Of a stretch of 64,000 bases of DNA, positions 10,045-18,493 are shown piece after piece. Location of the stretch: contig NZ_ML119093.1 in assembly GCF_003789055.1 (NCBI RefSeq), forward strand, positions 39,559 to 103,558, given 5' to 3'. The position numbers and the translations under genes were made by a program. This DNA is from Histidinibacterium lentulum. Lineage in GTDB: Bacteria; Pseudomonadota; Alphaproteobacteria; Rhodobacterales; Rhodobacteraceae. The notes beneath the pieces are model-generated. The model ran no database searches. It was not told the DNA's origin and was given only the letters and a program-made list of their open reading frames with translations. How positions within the stretch are numbered: the stretch's first letter is position 1; each line of letters starts with the position of its first letter.

Positions 10045-10527
10045 ATGGCCGATGGCTGGCAGGTGTCGCGCCGGGTGCGGGTGCTTCTGGTGCTCTCGCT
10101 GGCGCTGAACCTCGCCGTGGCGGGGGTGGTGATCGGCGCGGTGGTCCGCGACGGCCCGCGCGGGGGCGGGCCGCGCATCGACATGACGCTCGGGCCGCTG
10201 GGGCGGGCGCTCTCGCCCGAGGACCGCAGGGCAGTCGTGCGCGACCTGCGGCAGAGCGGTGCGCTCGGAGGCATGGACCGTACGGCGCGGCGGCAGGCGC
10301 TGGAGGAGACGGTGGCGCTGCTCCGGGCGGAACCGTTCGAGCCGGAGGCGCTCGCCCGGGGCTTTGCCGCGCAGCGAGAGCGGGGGGGACGGCTGCTCGA
10401 GGCGGGGCACGGGGCGCTGGTGGCGCGGATCGCCGCGATGACGCCGCAGGAGCGGGCGGCGCTGGCCGACCGGCTGGAGGCCGAGACCCGGCAGGGTCCG
10501 ACCGGAGGCGCGCGAACCGGTGGCTGA
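10045..10527 (+). CDS. Periplasmic heavy-metal sensor (CpxP/ZraP-like)
   Basis: A 160-residue protein with an N-terminal membrane anchor (about residues 11-34) and a helical periplasmic domain. Segments such as LSPEDRRAVVRDLRQ and MTPQERAALADRLE are LTxxQ-like repeats of the CpxP/ZraP metal-resistance superfamily. It follows the one-TM protein with no gap (TGA then ATG). Together with the ECF sigma gene and the upstream EF-hand protein it makes a plausible metal- or envelope-stress module. The ligand is not known. Confidence 0.8.
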   Translation: MADGWQVSRRVRVLLVLSLALNLAVAGVVIGAVVRDGPRGGGPRIDMTLGPLGRALSPEDRRAVVRDLRQSGALGGMDRTARRQALEETVALLRAEPFEPEALARGFAAQRERGGRLLEAGHGALVARIAAMTPQERAALADRLEAETRQGPTGGARTGG

Positions 10528-10533
10528 CGCCGC

Positions 10534-11919
10534 TCAGGCGGCAGAGAGGCTGACCGTGTTCCGGCCCGCGGATTTCGCCGCATAGAGCGCCGCGTCGGCG
10601 CGGCTGACGATGCTCTCGATCTCCTCCGCGCCGCCGGCGTCGCCGAGCGCCACGCCGATGGACAGCGTCACCTGAACGGGCGCGCGGCGGCCGGGGATGG
10701 CGAAGCGGGTTTCCTCGATCAGCGCGCAGAGCCGTTCGGCCACAATGCAGGCCTGTCGCGCGTCGTGTCCGGGAAGGGCGATCAGGAATTCCTCTCCGCC
10801 GATGCGGGCGACGAGATCCCCCGGGCGGATGGCGTCGCGGAGCCTGCGCGCCACCTCGCGCAGGACGGCATCGCCCGCGGCATGGCCGAAGCGGTCATTG
10901 ATGCGCTTGAAATGGTCGATGTCGAGGACCAGCATGGCGAAGCCCGCGCCGCCCTCGCGCGCGCCGAGGGCGAGGCCGCGCAGGTGTGGCTCTGCATAGC
11001 GGCGGTTGTAGAGGCCGGTCAGCGGATCGGTGACCGCCGCGCGCAGGCCGTCGTGGAAGGAGGCGCGCAGGCTGTCGTTACGGCGCTTGCGCGCCAGGAT
11101 GCGGCGGCTGCGAAGCTCGAGTTCGGCGAGGGAGACGTCGTGGCGCACGATGTCGTCGGCGCCGAGGTCGAGGGCCATGGCGGCCATGCCCTCCGCCCTC
11201 GGAGGCAGGATGACCAGCTGCCCGGCATGCCGGCTGTCGGAGCGGGCGCGCAGCTCCGGAATCAGCCGAAGGATGTCCTGGGCGAAGCGGTCCTCCTCCA
11301 TCGGGGTGGCGTCGATCACGAAGAGGTCGATGTTGCGACCCGCCCCGCCGGGGCTGAGAGCCGCCTGCGGAGAGACCACGCGCACGCCGCCCGGCAGGCT
11401 GCCGCGCAGGGACTGGGCGCGCAGGAGGCCTGCGGGCGATTGCGGGATCACCAGGGCGGTCTGGCCCGGTCCGTGGAACTGCATGGCGGCCTCGGCGAGG
11501 CCGAGCATCGTCGCGGCCTCGACCGGCGGCGCCAGTTCGGCCGCGGCAGCGCGGCTGCGCAGAATGGACCGTATGCGGGCGGTCAGAAGCGCCTCCTGCA
11601 GGGGCTTCGTCACGACCTCGTCGGCGCCCGCGGCGAGGGCGGCAAGACGCTCGTCGGGCCAGTCGAACCGGCCCAGCGCGATCACCGGGAGCGACGCGGT
11701 CCCCGGTCTCCGCCGCAGGTCCTGACAGAAACCCATGCCCCCTGCGGCGTCCGCGCCCATGTCGACCAGCACGAGGTCGGGCAGGCCCGCCGCGATCAGG
11801 GCCATCGCGCCGGCATGGGTGCCGGTGGCGCGCACGTCGTAGAGCGCCTCCCTCAGGTGGACCTTCAGGACGACGCGGCTGGTCACGACCGGGTCGAGGA
11901 TCAGTATCTGCGACGGCAT
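10534..11919 (-). CDS. PleD-like response regulator diguanylate cyclase
   Basis: This protein makes the second messenger c-di-GMP from GTP. It has 461 residues in three parts: a receiver domain (1-120, phospho-acceptor Asp in LVLVDMGAD), a second degenerate receiver-like domain (about 150-285) and a GGDEF domain with the active-site variant GGEEF in [14 protein letters not shown]. The inhibitory I-site RPGD lies five residues before that motif, so product inhibition is likely. This order matches PleD of Caulobacter. The ATG is preceded by GAGGAA. It is convergent with the metal-sensor gene. c-di-GMP commonly controls surface attachment, which may be relevant to the 25-37 kb locus. Confidence 0.93.
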   Translation of the reverse strand: MPSQILILDPVVTSRVVLKVHLREALYDVRATGTHAGAMALIAAGLPDLVLVDMGADAAGGMGFCQDLRRRPGTASLPVIALGRFDWPDERLAALAAGADEVVTKPLQEALLTARIRSILRSRAAAAELAPPVEAATMLGLAEAAMQFHGPGQTALVIPQSPAGLLRAQSLRGSLPGGVRVVSPQAALSPGGAGRNIDLFVIDATPMEEDRFAQDILRLIPELRARSDSRHAGQLVILPPRAEGMAAMALDLGADDIVRHDVSLAELELRSRRILARKRRNDSLRASFHDGLRAAVTDPLTGLYNRRYAEPHLRGLALGAREGGAGFAMLVLDIDHFKRINDRFGHAAGDAVLREVARRLRDAIRPGDLVARIGGEEFLIALPGHDARQACIVAERLCALIEETRFAIPGRRAPVQVTLSIGVALGDAGGAEEIESIVSRADAALYAAKSAGRNTVSLSAA

Positions 11920-12022
11920 CTGGTTTTCCTCGTGAGAGTCTCGCCCGTTCCCGTCGCCAAGCTGCGCGTCTTTGGTTAAGGAACCGTTGCCCGGACCGGG
12001 GTCTCGCGGAAGGAGTGTGCCA

Positions 12023-12301
12023 GTGTCGCCGGATCATGCCGAAACCATCGCGCTGCAGGCCCTGGGCTGGCTCGCCGGAAACGACGAGCTGGCACCGGTC
12101 TTCCTCGGCTCCACCGGCGCCGCGGCGGAGGAGCTGAGGGAGCGTGCGACGGACCCGGCCTTCCTGGCCTCGGTGCTGGAGTTCCTGACCATGGACGACG
12201 CCTGGGTCGTGGCCTTCTGCGACGCCGCCGGCCTCGGCTACGAGATGCCGCTGCGCGCCCGCTATGCCCTGCCGGGCGCGGGTCAGGTGCACTGGACATG
12301 A
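12023..12301 (+). CDS. DUF3572 family protein
   Basis: A 92-residue cytosolic protein of the alphaproteobacterial DUF3572 family. It begins SPDHAETIALQALGWLAGNDEL and carries DPAFLASVLEFLTMDDAWVVAFC, the conserved core. Its function is unknown. GTG at 12023 is chosen as start because AGGAG lies about 9 nt upstream and the length then fits the family; an upstream TTG at 11972 is unlikely. The stop overlaps the start of the HAD gene by 4 nt. Confidence 0.85.
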   Translation: MSPDHAETIALQALGWLAGNDELAPVFLGSTGAAAEELRERATDPAFLASVLEFLTMDDAWVVAFCDAAGLGYEMPLRARYALPGAGQVHWT

Positions 12302-13068
12302 GCGGGGCGCAGGACCCGGCGGGCGGAACCGCCTTCGAGCCGGTTTCGGGCCGGATGACCGGCGCGCGGGGCGGGCGGGGCCTGCGGGGGATCGTCTTCG
12401 ACAAGGACGGCACGCTCTACGACTTCAACGCGACCTGGGGCGCCTGGACGCTGGGAATGCTGGAGGCGGAGGCGGGAGGCGACCCGCTGCTGGTGGAGGC
12501 CATGGCCGAGCTCCTCGGCTATGACCCGGAGGCGCGGAGATTCCGAAAGGACAGTCTCGTGATCGCCCATACGCCGGGCGAGATCGCCGACGTGATCGGG
12601 CCGCTCCTGCCGGGCCGTCCCTCCAAGGCGGAGATCGTCGGCCGGATGAACGCCCGCTCGGCGGTGGCGCCGCAGGTGGAGGCGGCGCCGCTGGGTCCGT
12701 TCCTCGACGGGCTGATCGGCCGAGGGCTGACGCTGGGCGTGGCCACGAACGATGGCGAGCAGCCCGCTCGCGCCCACCTGGAGGCCTCGGGCGTGGCGGA
12801 CCGCTTCGCCTTTCTGGCCGGCGCGGACAGCGGGCATGGCTACAAGCCCGGACCCGGGCAGCTGCGCGCCTTCTGCGAGGCGACGGGCCTGATCCCCTCC
12901 GAGGTGGCCATGGTCGGCGACAGCGCCCACGACCTGCTCGCGGGACGGGCGGCGGGCATGGTCACGGTGGGCGTCCTGACGGGGCTGGCCGAGGAGGCCG
13001 ATCTCGCGCCGCTGGCGGAGGTGGTGCTGACCTCGATCGCGGACCTTCCCCGCTGGCTCGACCTGTAA
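12298..13068 (+). CDS. HAD-superfamily hydrolase (phosphoglycolate phosphatase-like)
   Basis: A 256-residue HAD hydrolase. Motif I is IVFDKDGTLYDF (nucleophile and acid Asp), motif II is the Thr in LGVATND, motif III is the Lys in GYKPGPGQ and motif IV is MVGDSAHDLLAGRAAG. A helical cap lies between motifs I and II, as in phosphoglycolate phosphatase and related enzymes. The substrate is not certain. Translation is probably coupled to DUF3572 through an ATGA overlap. Confidence 0.88.
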   Translation: MSGAQDPAGGTAFEPVSGRMTGARGGRGLRGIVFDKDGTLYDFNATWGAWTLGMLEAEAGGDPLLVEAMAELLGYDPEARRFRKDSLVIAHTPGEIADVIGPLLPGRPSKAEIVGRMNARSAVAPQVEAAPLGPFLDGLIGRGLTLGVATNDGEQPARAHLEASGVADRFAFLAGADSGHGYKPGPGQLRAFCEATGLIPSEVAMVGDSAHDLLAGRAAGMVTVGVLTGLAEEADLAPLAEVVLTSIADLPRWLDL

Positions 13069-13326
13069 CCGCAGCGACGCCGGGGGTGGCTTTCAGCGGG
13101 CGGGCGGCCTGCCGCCGCAGCCGCCCTGGCGGATCACCAGGACCACCGATCCCCCGTGTCGAGCCGCTGACGCCCGAGGCGTCGCCGCGCCCCGGGGCCG
13201 CCTCTGCTCTCGAAGCCGTGAAGTGGACCGCGAGCCCGGTCCGAAACTCTCTCCGTCCGCCTGTCGTGTCTTCGGTGTGCGCGGCCCGGACGGGGCGCGT
13301 CACAGGACACCAAACGGGAGAAACCG

Positions 13327-13890
13327 ATGACCAAGACCTTCACCGCGCTTGCCGCAGCCCTCGCCGCGACCGTCGGCACCACGGCCGTCGCCCAGGACAA
13401 TCCCACTGTCGGCGGCGCGCCGATGATGGCGGACATGACGATCGTGGAGAATGCCTCGATGGCGCCGAACCTGACGACCCTGGTCGCCGCCGTGCAGGCC
13501 GCGGATCTCGTCGACACGCTGGCCAGCGACGGCCCCTTCACCGTCTTCGCGCCCACGAACGACGCGTTCGGGGAGATCAGCCAGGCTTCGCTCGAAACGC
13601 TGCTGATGCCCGAGAACCAGGCCACGCTGCAGCAGATCCTGACCTGCCATGTCGTGGCCGCAGAAGCCTTTTCCGGCGCGATCGCGGGCATGATCTCCGA
13701 TGACGGCGGCGCGCATCCGGTGGAGACCGTGGGCGGCTGCACGCTGACCGCGACGATGGACGGCGGGATGATCCGGCTCGCGGACGAGAACGGCCGGGTG
13801 GCCACGGTCACCGTGGCCGACGTCGACCAGTCGAACGGCGTGGTTCACGTCATCGACCGGGTGATCCTGCCCGAAGGGTTCGCCGGCTGA
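13327..13890 (+). CDS. Secreted fasciclin (FAS1) domain protein
   Basis: A 187-residue exported protein. The signal peptide (MTKTFTALAAALAATVGTTA, ending AVAQ) is followed by one FAS1 domain. H1 and H2 motifs are visible as FTVFAPTNDAFGEI and NGVVHVIDRVILP. Such proteins are small periplasmic or surface adhesion modules. GGGAG precedes the ATG. It stands alone, with about 260 nt of upstream sequence and a strong hairpin downstream at 13956-13983. Confidence 0.92.
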   Translation: MTKTFTALAAALAATVGTTAVAQDNPTVGGAPMMADMTIVENASMAPNLTTLVAAVQAADLVDTLASDGPFTVFAPTNDAFGEISQASLETLLMPENQATLQQILTCHVVAAEAFSGAIAGMISDDGGAHPVETVGGCTLTATMDGGMIRLADENGRVATVTVADVDQSNGVVHVIDRVILPEGFAG

Positions 13891-13955
13891 GACGTCGGCC
13901 GGCGGAGTGTCCGGCCGCCCCTCCCTCGGGGCATGTGTGTGTCTGCCGGACAGGT

Positions 13956-13983
13956 CGAAGGTCGCCCCCGAGGGCGGCCTTCG
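13956..13983. terminator. Bidirectional hairpin terminator between the fasciclin gene and dtd
   Basis: A 12-bp stem (CGAAGGTCGCCC pairing with GGGCGGCCTTCG, one G-U/G-C mismatch depending on strand) with a CCGA loop lies between two convergent genes, 66 nt after the fasciclin stop and 5 nt beyond the dtd stop. There is no long T run, which is common in high-GC genomes. Confidence 0.65.
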
Positions 13984-13988
13984 GTCGT

Positions 13989-14432
13989 TCAGGCGGCCGT
14001 GTCGAGCCAGATGGTGACCGGGCCGTCGTTCACGAGGGCCACCTTCATCTCCGCGCCGAAACGGCCGGTCGCCACCGTCAGATCCTCGCGGCGCAGCGCC
14101 TCCGCGAGGGACAGGTAGAGCCGCTCGGCCTCGGCGGGGGCCGCGGCACCGGAGAAGCCGGGGCGGTCGCCGCGGCTCGTGTCGGCCGCGAGGGTGAACT
14201 GGCTGACGACGAGGGCCGAGCCGCCCGCGTCGCGGACCGAGAGGTTCATCTTGCCGGCCGCGTCCTCGAAGATGCGCAGCTTGGCGATCTTCGCGGCGAG
14301 GCGGGCGACCGTGGCGTCGTCGTCGCCTGGCATGGCGCAGGCGAGGATCAGGAGGCCCGGCCCGATCTCGCCGATGCGGGTACCCTCCACGGTGACCGAC
14401 GCCTCCGAGACCCGCTGCAGGACCGCCCTCAC
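13989..14432 (-). CDS. dtd: D-aminoacyl-tRNA deacylase Dtd
   Basis: Dtd hydrolyses D-aminoacyl-tRNA and Gly-tRNA-Ala, a cytosolic proofreading step. The protein starts [15 protein letters not shown], a hallmark N-terminus, and carries [21 protein letters not shown], with the SQFTL segment, and ends VTIWLDT. It has 147 residues, normal for the family. The start is GTG at 14432, overlapping the stop of the PfkB kinase gene as GTGA. The much longer open frame upstream is a GC artefact. Confidence 0.95.
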   Translation of the reverse strand: MRAVLQRVSEASVTVEGTRIGEIGPGLLILACAMPGDDDATVARLAAKIAKLRIFEDAAGKMNLSVRDAGGSALVVSQFTLAADTSRGDRPGFSGAAAPAEAERLYLSLAEALRREDLTVATGRFGAEMKVALVNDGPVTIWLDTAA

Positions 14433-15328
14433 AGCTCGTCCGCGCGGGGCGGGTTGGCGCCGGCGCGGGAGACGGTCACTGCGGCGGCCCTGGCGCCATA
14501 GGCGAGCGCCGCCCGGATCTCGTCTTCGGTGAGCGCCGCCAAGCGGTCCTTCGTCAGCGCGCCGGCGGTGTGGAGGCTGGCGAGGAGGCCCGCGTTGAAC
14601 GTGTCGCCGGCGCCGACGGTATCGACGACCGTGGCCTTCTCGGCGGGCACGAAGATCTCGCCGCTCGCGGTGTGGCCCGTCACGCCCCTTGCGCCCTCGG
14701 TCACGCAGAGAAGGCGCGGGCCCTTGCCGAGCAGGCTCGCCGGGTCGTGGCCCAGCCAGGCGAGATCCTCGTCGGAGACCTTCACGATGTCGGCCGCGGC
14801 GATCATCGCGTCGATGCGGGCGCGGTAGCGGGGTTCGTCGCGGATGAAGCCCTCGCGGATGTTGGGGTCGAGCATGGTGACCTTCGCGGGCGCCTCGCGC
14901 AGCATCAGCGCCTCGTAGGCGGCGCCGCAGGGATCGACGGCGAGGCTGATGCCGCCGAAGAACAGGGCGGTGTCGGGGACCTCGGCAGGCAGGTCCGCCT
15001 CGGTCAGCATGCGGCCGGCGGTGTTCTCGTCGTAGAAGGCGTATTTCGCGTGACCGCCCGTCAGGGTGACGAAGGCGAGCGTGGTGGGGCGGTCGGAGAG
15101 GGCGGCGGGGCTGCTGTCGACGCCGCTCTCTTCGAGGGCGGCGCGGAGCTGGTCGCCGAAGAGGTCGGTGGAGAGGCCGGAGAAGAACCGGGTGGGCGCG
15201 CCGAGGCGGCCGAGGGCGATGGCGGTGTTGAAGACGGCGCCGCCGGCATAGGGGGCGAAGGCGGGCTCTCCGGCATCGGTGTGCCGGGGCAGCATGTCGA
15301 TGAGAGCCTCTCCGCAGGCCAGGATCAT
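14429..15328 (-). CDS. PfkB-family sugar kinase (fructokinase-like)
   Basis: A 299-residue ribokinase-family enzyme that should phosphorylate a sugar with ATP. The start [13 protein letters not shown] has GAGGAG upstream. [17 protein letters not shown] is PfkB signature 1 and [15 protein letters not shown] is signature 2, with the catalytic Asp in GAGD. The similarity is closest to fructokinases, but the sugar is not proven. It is the first gene of a kinase-dtd pair. A perfect 14-bp palindrome lies in its upstream region and may be an operator. Confidence 0.9.
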   Translation of the reverse strand: MILACGEALIDMLPRHTDAGEPAFAPYAGGAVFNTAIALGRLGAPTRFFSGLSTDLFGDQLRAALEESGVDSSPAALSDRPTTLAFVTLTGGHAKYAFYDENTAGRMLTEADLPAEVPDTALFFGGISLAVDPCGAAYEALMLREAPAKVTMLDPNIREGFIRDEPRYRARIDAMIAAADIVKVSDEDLAWLGHDPASLLGKGPRLLCVTEGARGVTGHTASGEIFVPAEKATVVDTVGAGDTFNAGLLASLHTAGALTKDRLAALTEDEIRAALAYGARAAAVTVSRAGANPPRADEL

Positions 15329-15413
15329 GGGTCGCTCCTCGGGTATGGGTCGTGGGACCATGCCGCCCGGGTGGGCGGGAGGCAAGGGGCAGGGACAGGG
15401 GGAAGAGCGGGGC

Positions 15414-15427
15414 GTCCACGCGTGGAC
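15414..15427. promoter_or_regulatory. Candidate operator upstream of the PfkB kinase
   Basis: A perfect palindrome, GTCCACGCGTGGAC, lies 86 nt upstream of the kinase start. On the minus strand a TATGAT hexamer (15433-15438) sits just before it, so the palindrome would cover the start of transcription if that hexamer is the -10 box. The -35 is weak. This is a pattern observation; the binding protein is unknown. Confidence 0.4.
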
Positions 15428-15604
15428 ATCGGATCATACCATTGAAATAGAACTATTTTTCGGAATGATGGGGTGTGGCGTTAACCATTGTCCGGGGTGT
15501 CGCCCGCGCGGTGGAGCGGGGGGATCCTGCGGGATTGGGCCCGGCATGCGGATGTCGTGTCGTCGGCGCAGGCCGGCCGGGGGCGGCCGGGCCGGGTCGG
15601 GTTT

Positions 15605-15622
15605 GCCGGGCCGAGGCCCGGC
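15605..15622 (-). terminator. Hairpin after the zinc-ribbon protein gene
   Basis: GCCGGGCC and GGCCCGGC pair with a GA loop, 26 nt past the stop of the minus-strand gene at 15649. No T run follows. It could also be one of the GC-rich palindromic repeats seen elsewhere in the window. Confidence 0.4.
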
Positions 15623-15648
15623 CTACGCTCTTGCGGCAGGGTATGGGC

Positions 15649-16743
15649 TCACATGTCCTGCCCGAAGTAGAAGACCACCCCCGCCACGATCAGCGCGAGG
15701 ATCACCGCGAAGGCGATCTTCCACGCGGACCAGGGGCGCTCGCCCTGCACCTTGCCGGTGCGGGCGTTGACGACGAAGCGGTAGGATTTGCCGTTGTACT
15801 TGTAGGCGGCCATCCAGACCGGCAGCAGGATGTGCTTGAAGGTCACGTCCCGCACGTCCGTGTCCATGTCGTGGATGCGCTGGCGGTCGCCGCCGATGTC
15901 GCGGCGGATGTCCTGCTTGATGCGGGCGGCCATCTTCGCGCGGGCCTCCTCGTAGCCCTCGTCGAGATCGATCGTGTAGCCCTCGGCCCGGAAGCCCGCG
16001 AGGAAGGCGGGGCGGTAGGGCTGGAGCTCCTTGAGGTCCCAGGGTTCGAGCCCGTCGGTATAGCTTTTCGGCAGGGACCGGGAGGCCAGCACCAGCACGT
16101 CGTCGAAGAAGCGCGCCACGGTGCCCTGCCGGCGCGACCAGCGGGTGCGGCGCTCGCGGACGGTCTCGCGCTTGCCGTTGCGCATGACGGTGCGGGTGAC
16201 GTAGTAGTCGTCCCCCCGTTCGCCCCGGTAGCGGGTCGTCGTGTCGGCGTCGTAGGTCCAGTAGGGGACGTAGATGCCGTTCATCTTCCGGCCCTTGCGG
16301 GCGTAGTCCTTGAGCCCGTTGGGGGCGAACCAGAGGCGGCCGAGCCACTTGGTCATGGCCTCGCGGGCCTGCGCCTCGGCGAGGGCGAAGGGCAGGACGC
16401 CCTTGGGCTTTATGTGCCGGTGGGTGCCGGTGCCGGTGACCACGGGGGTGGCGCAGAAGGGGCATTCGGTGGCCTGGGTGGCCTCGTCCACCTCGGTCTG
16501 GGCGCCGCAGGAGGGGCAGGAGACGACGCGGGTCTCCTCGATCTCGGCCGTGTCGAGCTCCCGGCGGACCGCGGTTGCGAAATCGAGCTCGCGGATGGCG
16601 GGCGGGCCGTCCCAGGGCCCCTCGTCCGCCGCCATGGCGCGGCTGTGGCCGCAGTGGTCGCAGACGAGTTGCGAGGTTCCGGGATCGAAGCGCATGTCGC
16701 TGCCGCACATGTCGCAGGGAAAGTGATGTTTCTCGTCGTCCAC
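15649..16743 (-). CDS. TFIIB-type zinc-ribbon protein with C-terminal membrane anchor
   Basis: A 364-residue protein with two zinc ribbons at the N-terminus: CDMCG with CDHCG (about residues 10-31) and CPSCG with CPFCA (about 76-97). The middle is a long alpha/beta region of unknown fold (PYWTYDADTTTRYRGERG is typical), and a single membrane segment (about 342-360) ends the chain. Database labels linking such proteins to PriA helicase are misleading: no helicase motifs are present. It lies next to an SPFH-domain gene, and the two families are often neighbours, so a membrane-stress role is plausible. The start is GTG. Confidence 0.78.
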   Translation of the reverse strand: MDDEKHHFPCDMCGSDMRFDPGTSQLVCDHCGHSRAMAADEGPWDGPPAIRELDFATAVRRELDTAEIEETRVVSCPSCGAQTEVDEATQATECPFCATPVVTGTGTHRHIKPKGVLPFALAEAQAREAMTKWLGRLWFAPNGLKDYARKGRKMNGIYVPYWTYDADTTTRYRGERGDDYYVTRTVMRNGKRETVRERRTRWSRRQGTVARFFDDVLVLASRSLPKSYTDGLEPWDLKELQPYRPAFLAGFRAEGYTIDLDEGYEEARAKMAARIKQDIRRDIGGDRQRIHDMDTDVRDVTFKHILLPVWMAAYKYNGKSYRFVVNARTGKVQGERPWSAWKIAFAVILALIVAGVVFYFGQDM

Positions 16744-16811
16744 GCCTGGCCCCGAAGCTGCGGTTTCGGGGGCAGGTTAGACGGGCCGGCGCGCGGCGAA
16801 AAGCCGTGGCG

Positions 16812-17261
16812 TCAGAGGATGTGGTGCAGGCTCTTCGGCAGGATGCTGCGCAGCGCGTTGTCGCGGAGCGCGGTGTGGCGCCAGAAGTGGAAGAGCCCGT
16901 GCAGGGTGCCCGCGGACAGCAGCACGAGGAGCGAGATCCAGGCGGGACCGGGCGCGATGAGTCCCGCGAGCTCGGCTGCATTGAGGGCGGCGGCGGCGGC
17001 GAGGAGCGCGTAGAGGCCCCAGTGCATGGGGCGGTACAGGGCGCGGGCGGCGCCCGAGAGCTTTGGCCCCGGGCGGCCGGCGAGACCTTTCGCGAGGGCC
17101 ACGACGACCCAGAGCGCTGCGGCGGCGGCGAAGGTCCAGCGGACCACCGGCGTCCCGGTGCCGCCCTTGAGCATCGCGAGGAGCAGGAAGGCGGTGAGCC
17201 AGTGCAGCGTTATGACGACAGCGCGGCGGGAGGGCCTGAGGGACGCGGGGCGGGCGGTCAT
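16812..17261 (-). CDS. Cytochrome b561-like membrane protein
   Basis: A 149-residue integral membrane protein with four predicted helices (about residues 13-33, 40-58, 78-100 and 106-127). His residues in ITLHWLTAF, YRPMHWGLYAL and LHGLFHFWRH sit where a cytochrome b561 or Ni/Fe-hydrogenase b subunit would bind heme, so it may be a small b-type cytochrome. There is no clear electron partner nearby. It lies between the zinc-ribbon and SPFH genes on the same strand. Confidence 0.7.
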   Translation of the reverse strand: MTARPASLRPSRRAVVITLHWLTAFLLLAMLKGGTGTPVVRWTFAAAAALWVVVALAKGLAGRPGPKLSGAARALYRPMHWGLYALLAAAAALNAAELAGLIAPGPAWISLLVLLSAGTLHGLFHFWRHTALRDNALRSILPKSLHHIL

Positions 17262-17302
17262 GACGCGGGAGATGGCGCGGCGCCGCCCCGCGGCAAGCCC
17301 GG

Positions 17303-18430
17303 TCAGACGCCCGGAGGCGGCGGCGGAGGCATCACGGTGAAGAGCTGGGCGAGCCCGGCCACCTCATCGGCCTGTTTCCAGCCGTCCTGTCCCTGGGTCC
17401 AGACGAAGGTCTCGCGGGTCAGCTCGCCGGAGGACACCATCTTGCCGAGATCGGCGCGGCTGTAGGGGCCCATGGTCTGCCCGTCCTTCGCGATGTGCCA
17501 GACATGTTCCACCGGGGGCGGAGGCGGCGGAGCCGCGGCGGCCGCGGGCTGGGGCGCGCGGGGCTGGCCACCCCAGGGGCCACCCTGGGCCATGCCGCCC
17601 ATGGCGTTGCCCATGGCCATGCCGAGTCCCGCGCCCATGCCGGCGCCCATCGCATCGCCCATCGTGCCGGGCTGGCCCATCGCCTCGGCCGCCTTCCACT
17701 TCATGTGATCGTCGAGATTGCCCGCGATCCCGCGCGAGGTGCGCGCGTCGAGCGCCTTTTCCACCTCGGGCGGCAGGGAGATGTTCTCGATGTAGAGCTC
17801 GGGCAGGGTGAGCCCGTACTGCGTGATCGTGCCGGAGATGGCGTCGGCCACGAGCTGGCCCAGATCGCGCGTGTTGGCCGCCATGTCGAGGGCGGGAATG
17901 CCCGAGGCGGCGAGCGCGCGGCTGACTTCCTGCACGATGATGTTGCGGATCTGGAAGCTCACCTCTTCCATGGTGAACTCGCCGTCGGTGCCCACGATCT
18001 CCGTCAGGAAGAGGCCCGCGTCGACCACCTTGACGGTATAGGTCCCGAAGGCGCGGAGGCGGATCGGCCCGAATTCGGGATCGCGCAGCATGATCGGGTT
18101 CTTGGTGCCCCACTTCAGGTTGGTGAAGCGGTTGGTGGAGACGAAGTAGATCTCCGACTTGAAGGGCGACTTGAAGCCGTGGGACCAGTGCTGCAGCGTG
18201 GTCATCACGGGCATGTTGTTGGTCTCGAGCATGTAGAGACCGGGGGTGAAGACATCGGCGAGCTGGCCCTCGTGGACGAAGACCGCGGTCTGCCCCTCGC
18301 GCACCGTCAGCTTCGCGCCGTACTTGATCTCGTTGCCGTGCCGCTGGAACCGCCAGACCATCGTGTCCCGGGTGTCGTCGGTCCATTCGATGACGTCGAT
18401 GAACTGTCCGGAAAGGAAGTTGAACACCAT
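17303..18430 (-). CDS. SPFH-domain protein with C-terminal GYF_2 domain
   Basis: A 375-residue protein of the YdjI-like SPFH group (a virion core protein label is sometimes used). The SPFH/Band 7 region covers about residues 20-235 and includes LTVREGQTAVFVHEGQ and YGLTLPELYIENISLPPEVE. A Gly/Met-rich linker (MGDAMGAGMGAGLGMAMG) and a Pro-rich stretch lead to a GYF_2 domain (WHIAKDGQTMGPYSRADL, about 315-365). No membrane segment is evident, so it may coat membranes or oligomerise. The neighbouring zinc-ribbon and TelA/XpaC genes point to a membrane-stress cluster. Confidence 0.85.
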   Translation of the reverse strand: MVFNFLSGQFIDVIEWTDDTRDTMVWRFQRHGNEIKYGAKLTVREGQTAVFVHEGQLADVFTPGLYMLETNNMPVMTTLQHWSHGFKSPFKSEIYFVSTNRFTNLKWGTKNPIMLRDPEFGPIRLRAFGTYTVKVVDAGLFLTEIVGTDGEFTMEEVSFQIRNIIVQEVSRALAASGIPALDMAANTRDLGQLVADAISGTITQYGLTLPELYIENISLPPEVEKALDARTSRGIAGNLDDHMKWKAAEAMGQPGTMGDAMGAGMGAGLGMAMGNAMGGMAQGGPWGGQPRAPQPAAAAAPPPPPPVEHVWHIAKDGQTMGPYSRADLGKMVSSGELTRETFVWTQGQDGWKQADEVAGLAQLFTVMPPPPPPGV

Positions 18431-18493
18431 GGCGCGGCTCCCCTGAAAATGCCCTCCGGTCAGAGATAGGCATTTTCGCGCCGTCGCGCCAGA

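Larger units (their letters stand above)
15329..15648. other. Intergenic region without a gene
   Basis: No convincing reading frame on either strand. It holds the candidate operator at 15414-15427, an AT-rich stretch (about 15431-15470) that stands out in this GC-rich genome and probably carries the promoter of the sugar kinase, and the hairpin at 15605-15622 that follows the zinc-ribbon gene. Confidence 0.7.

Noticed and set aside
15649..16743. PriA/primosomal helicase label for the zinc-ribbon protein
   Set aside because: There are no Walker or helicase motifs; only the zinc ribbons are shared.
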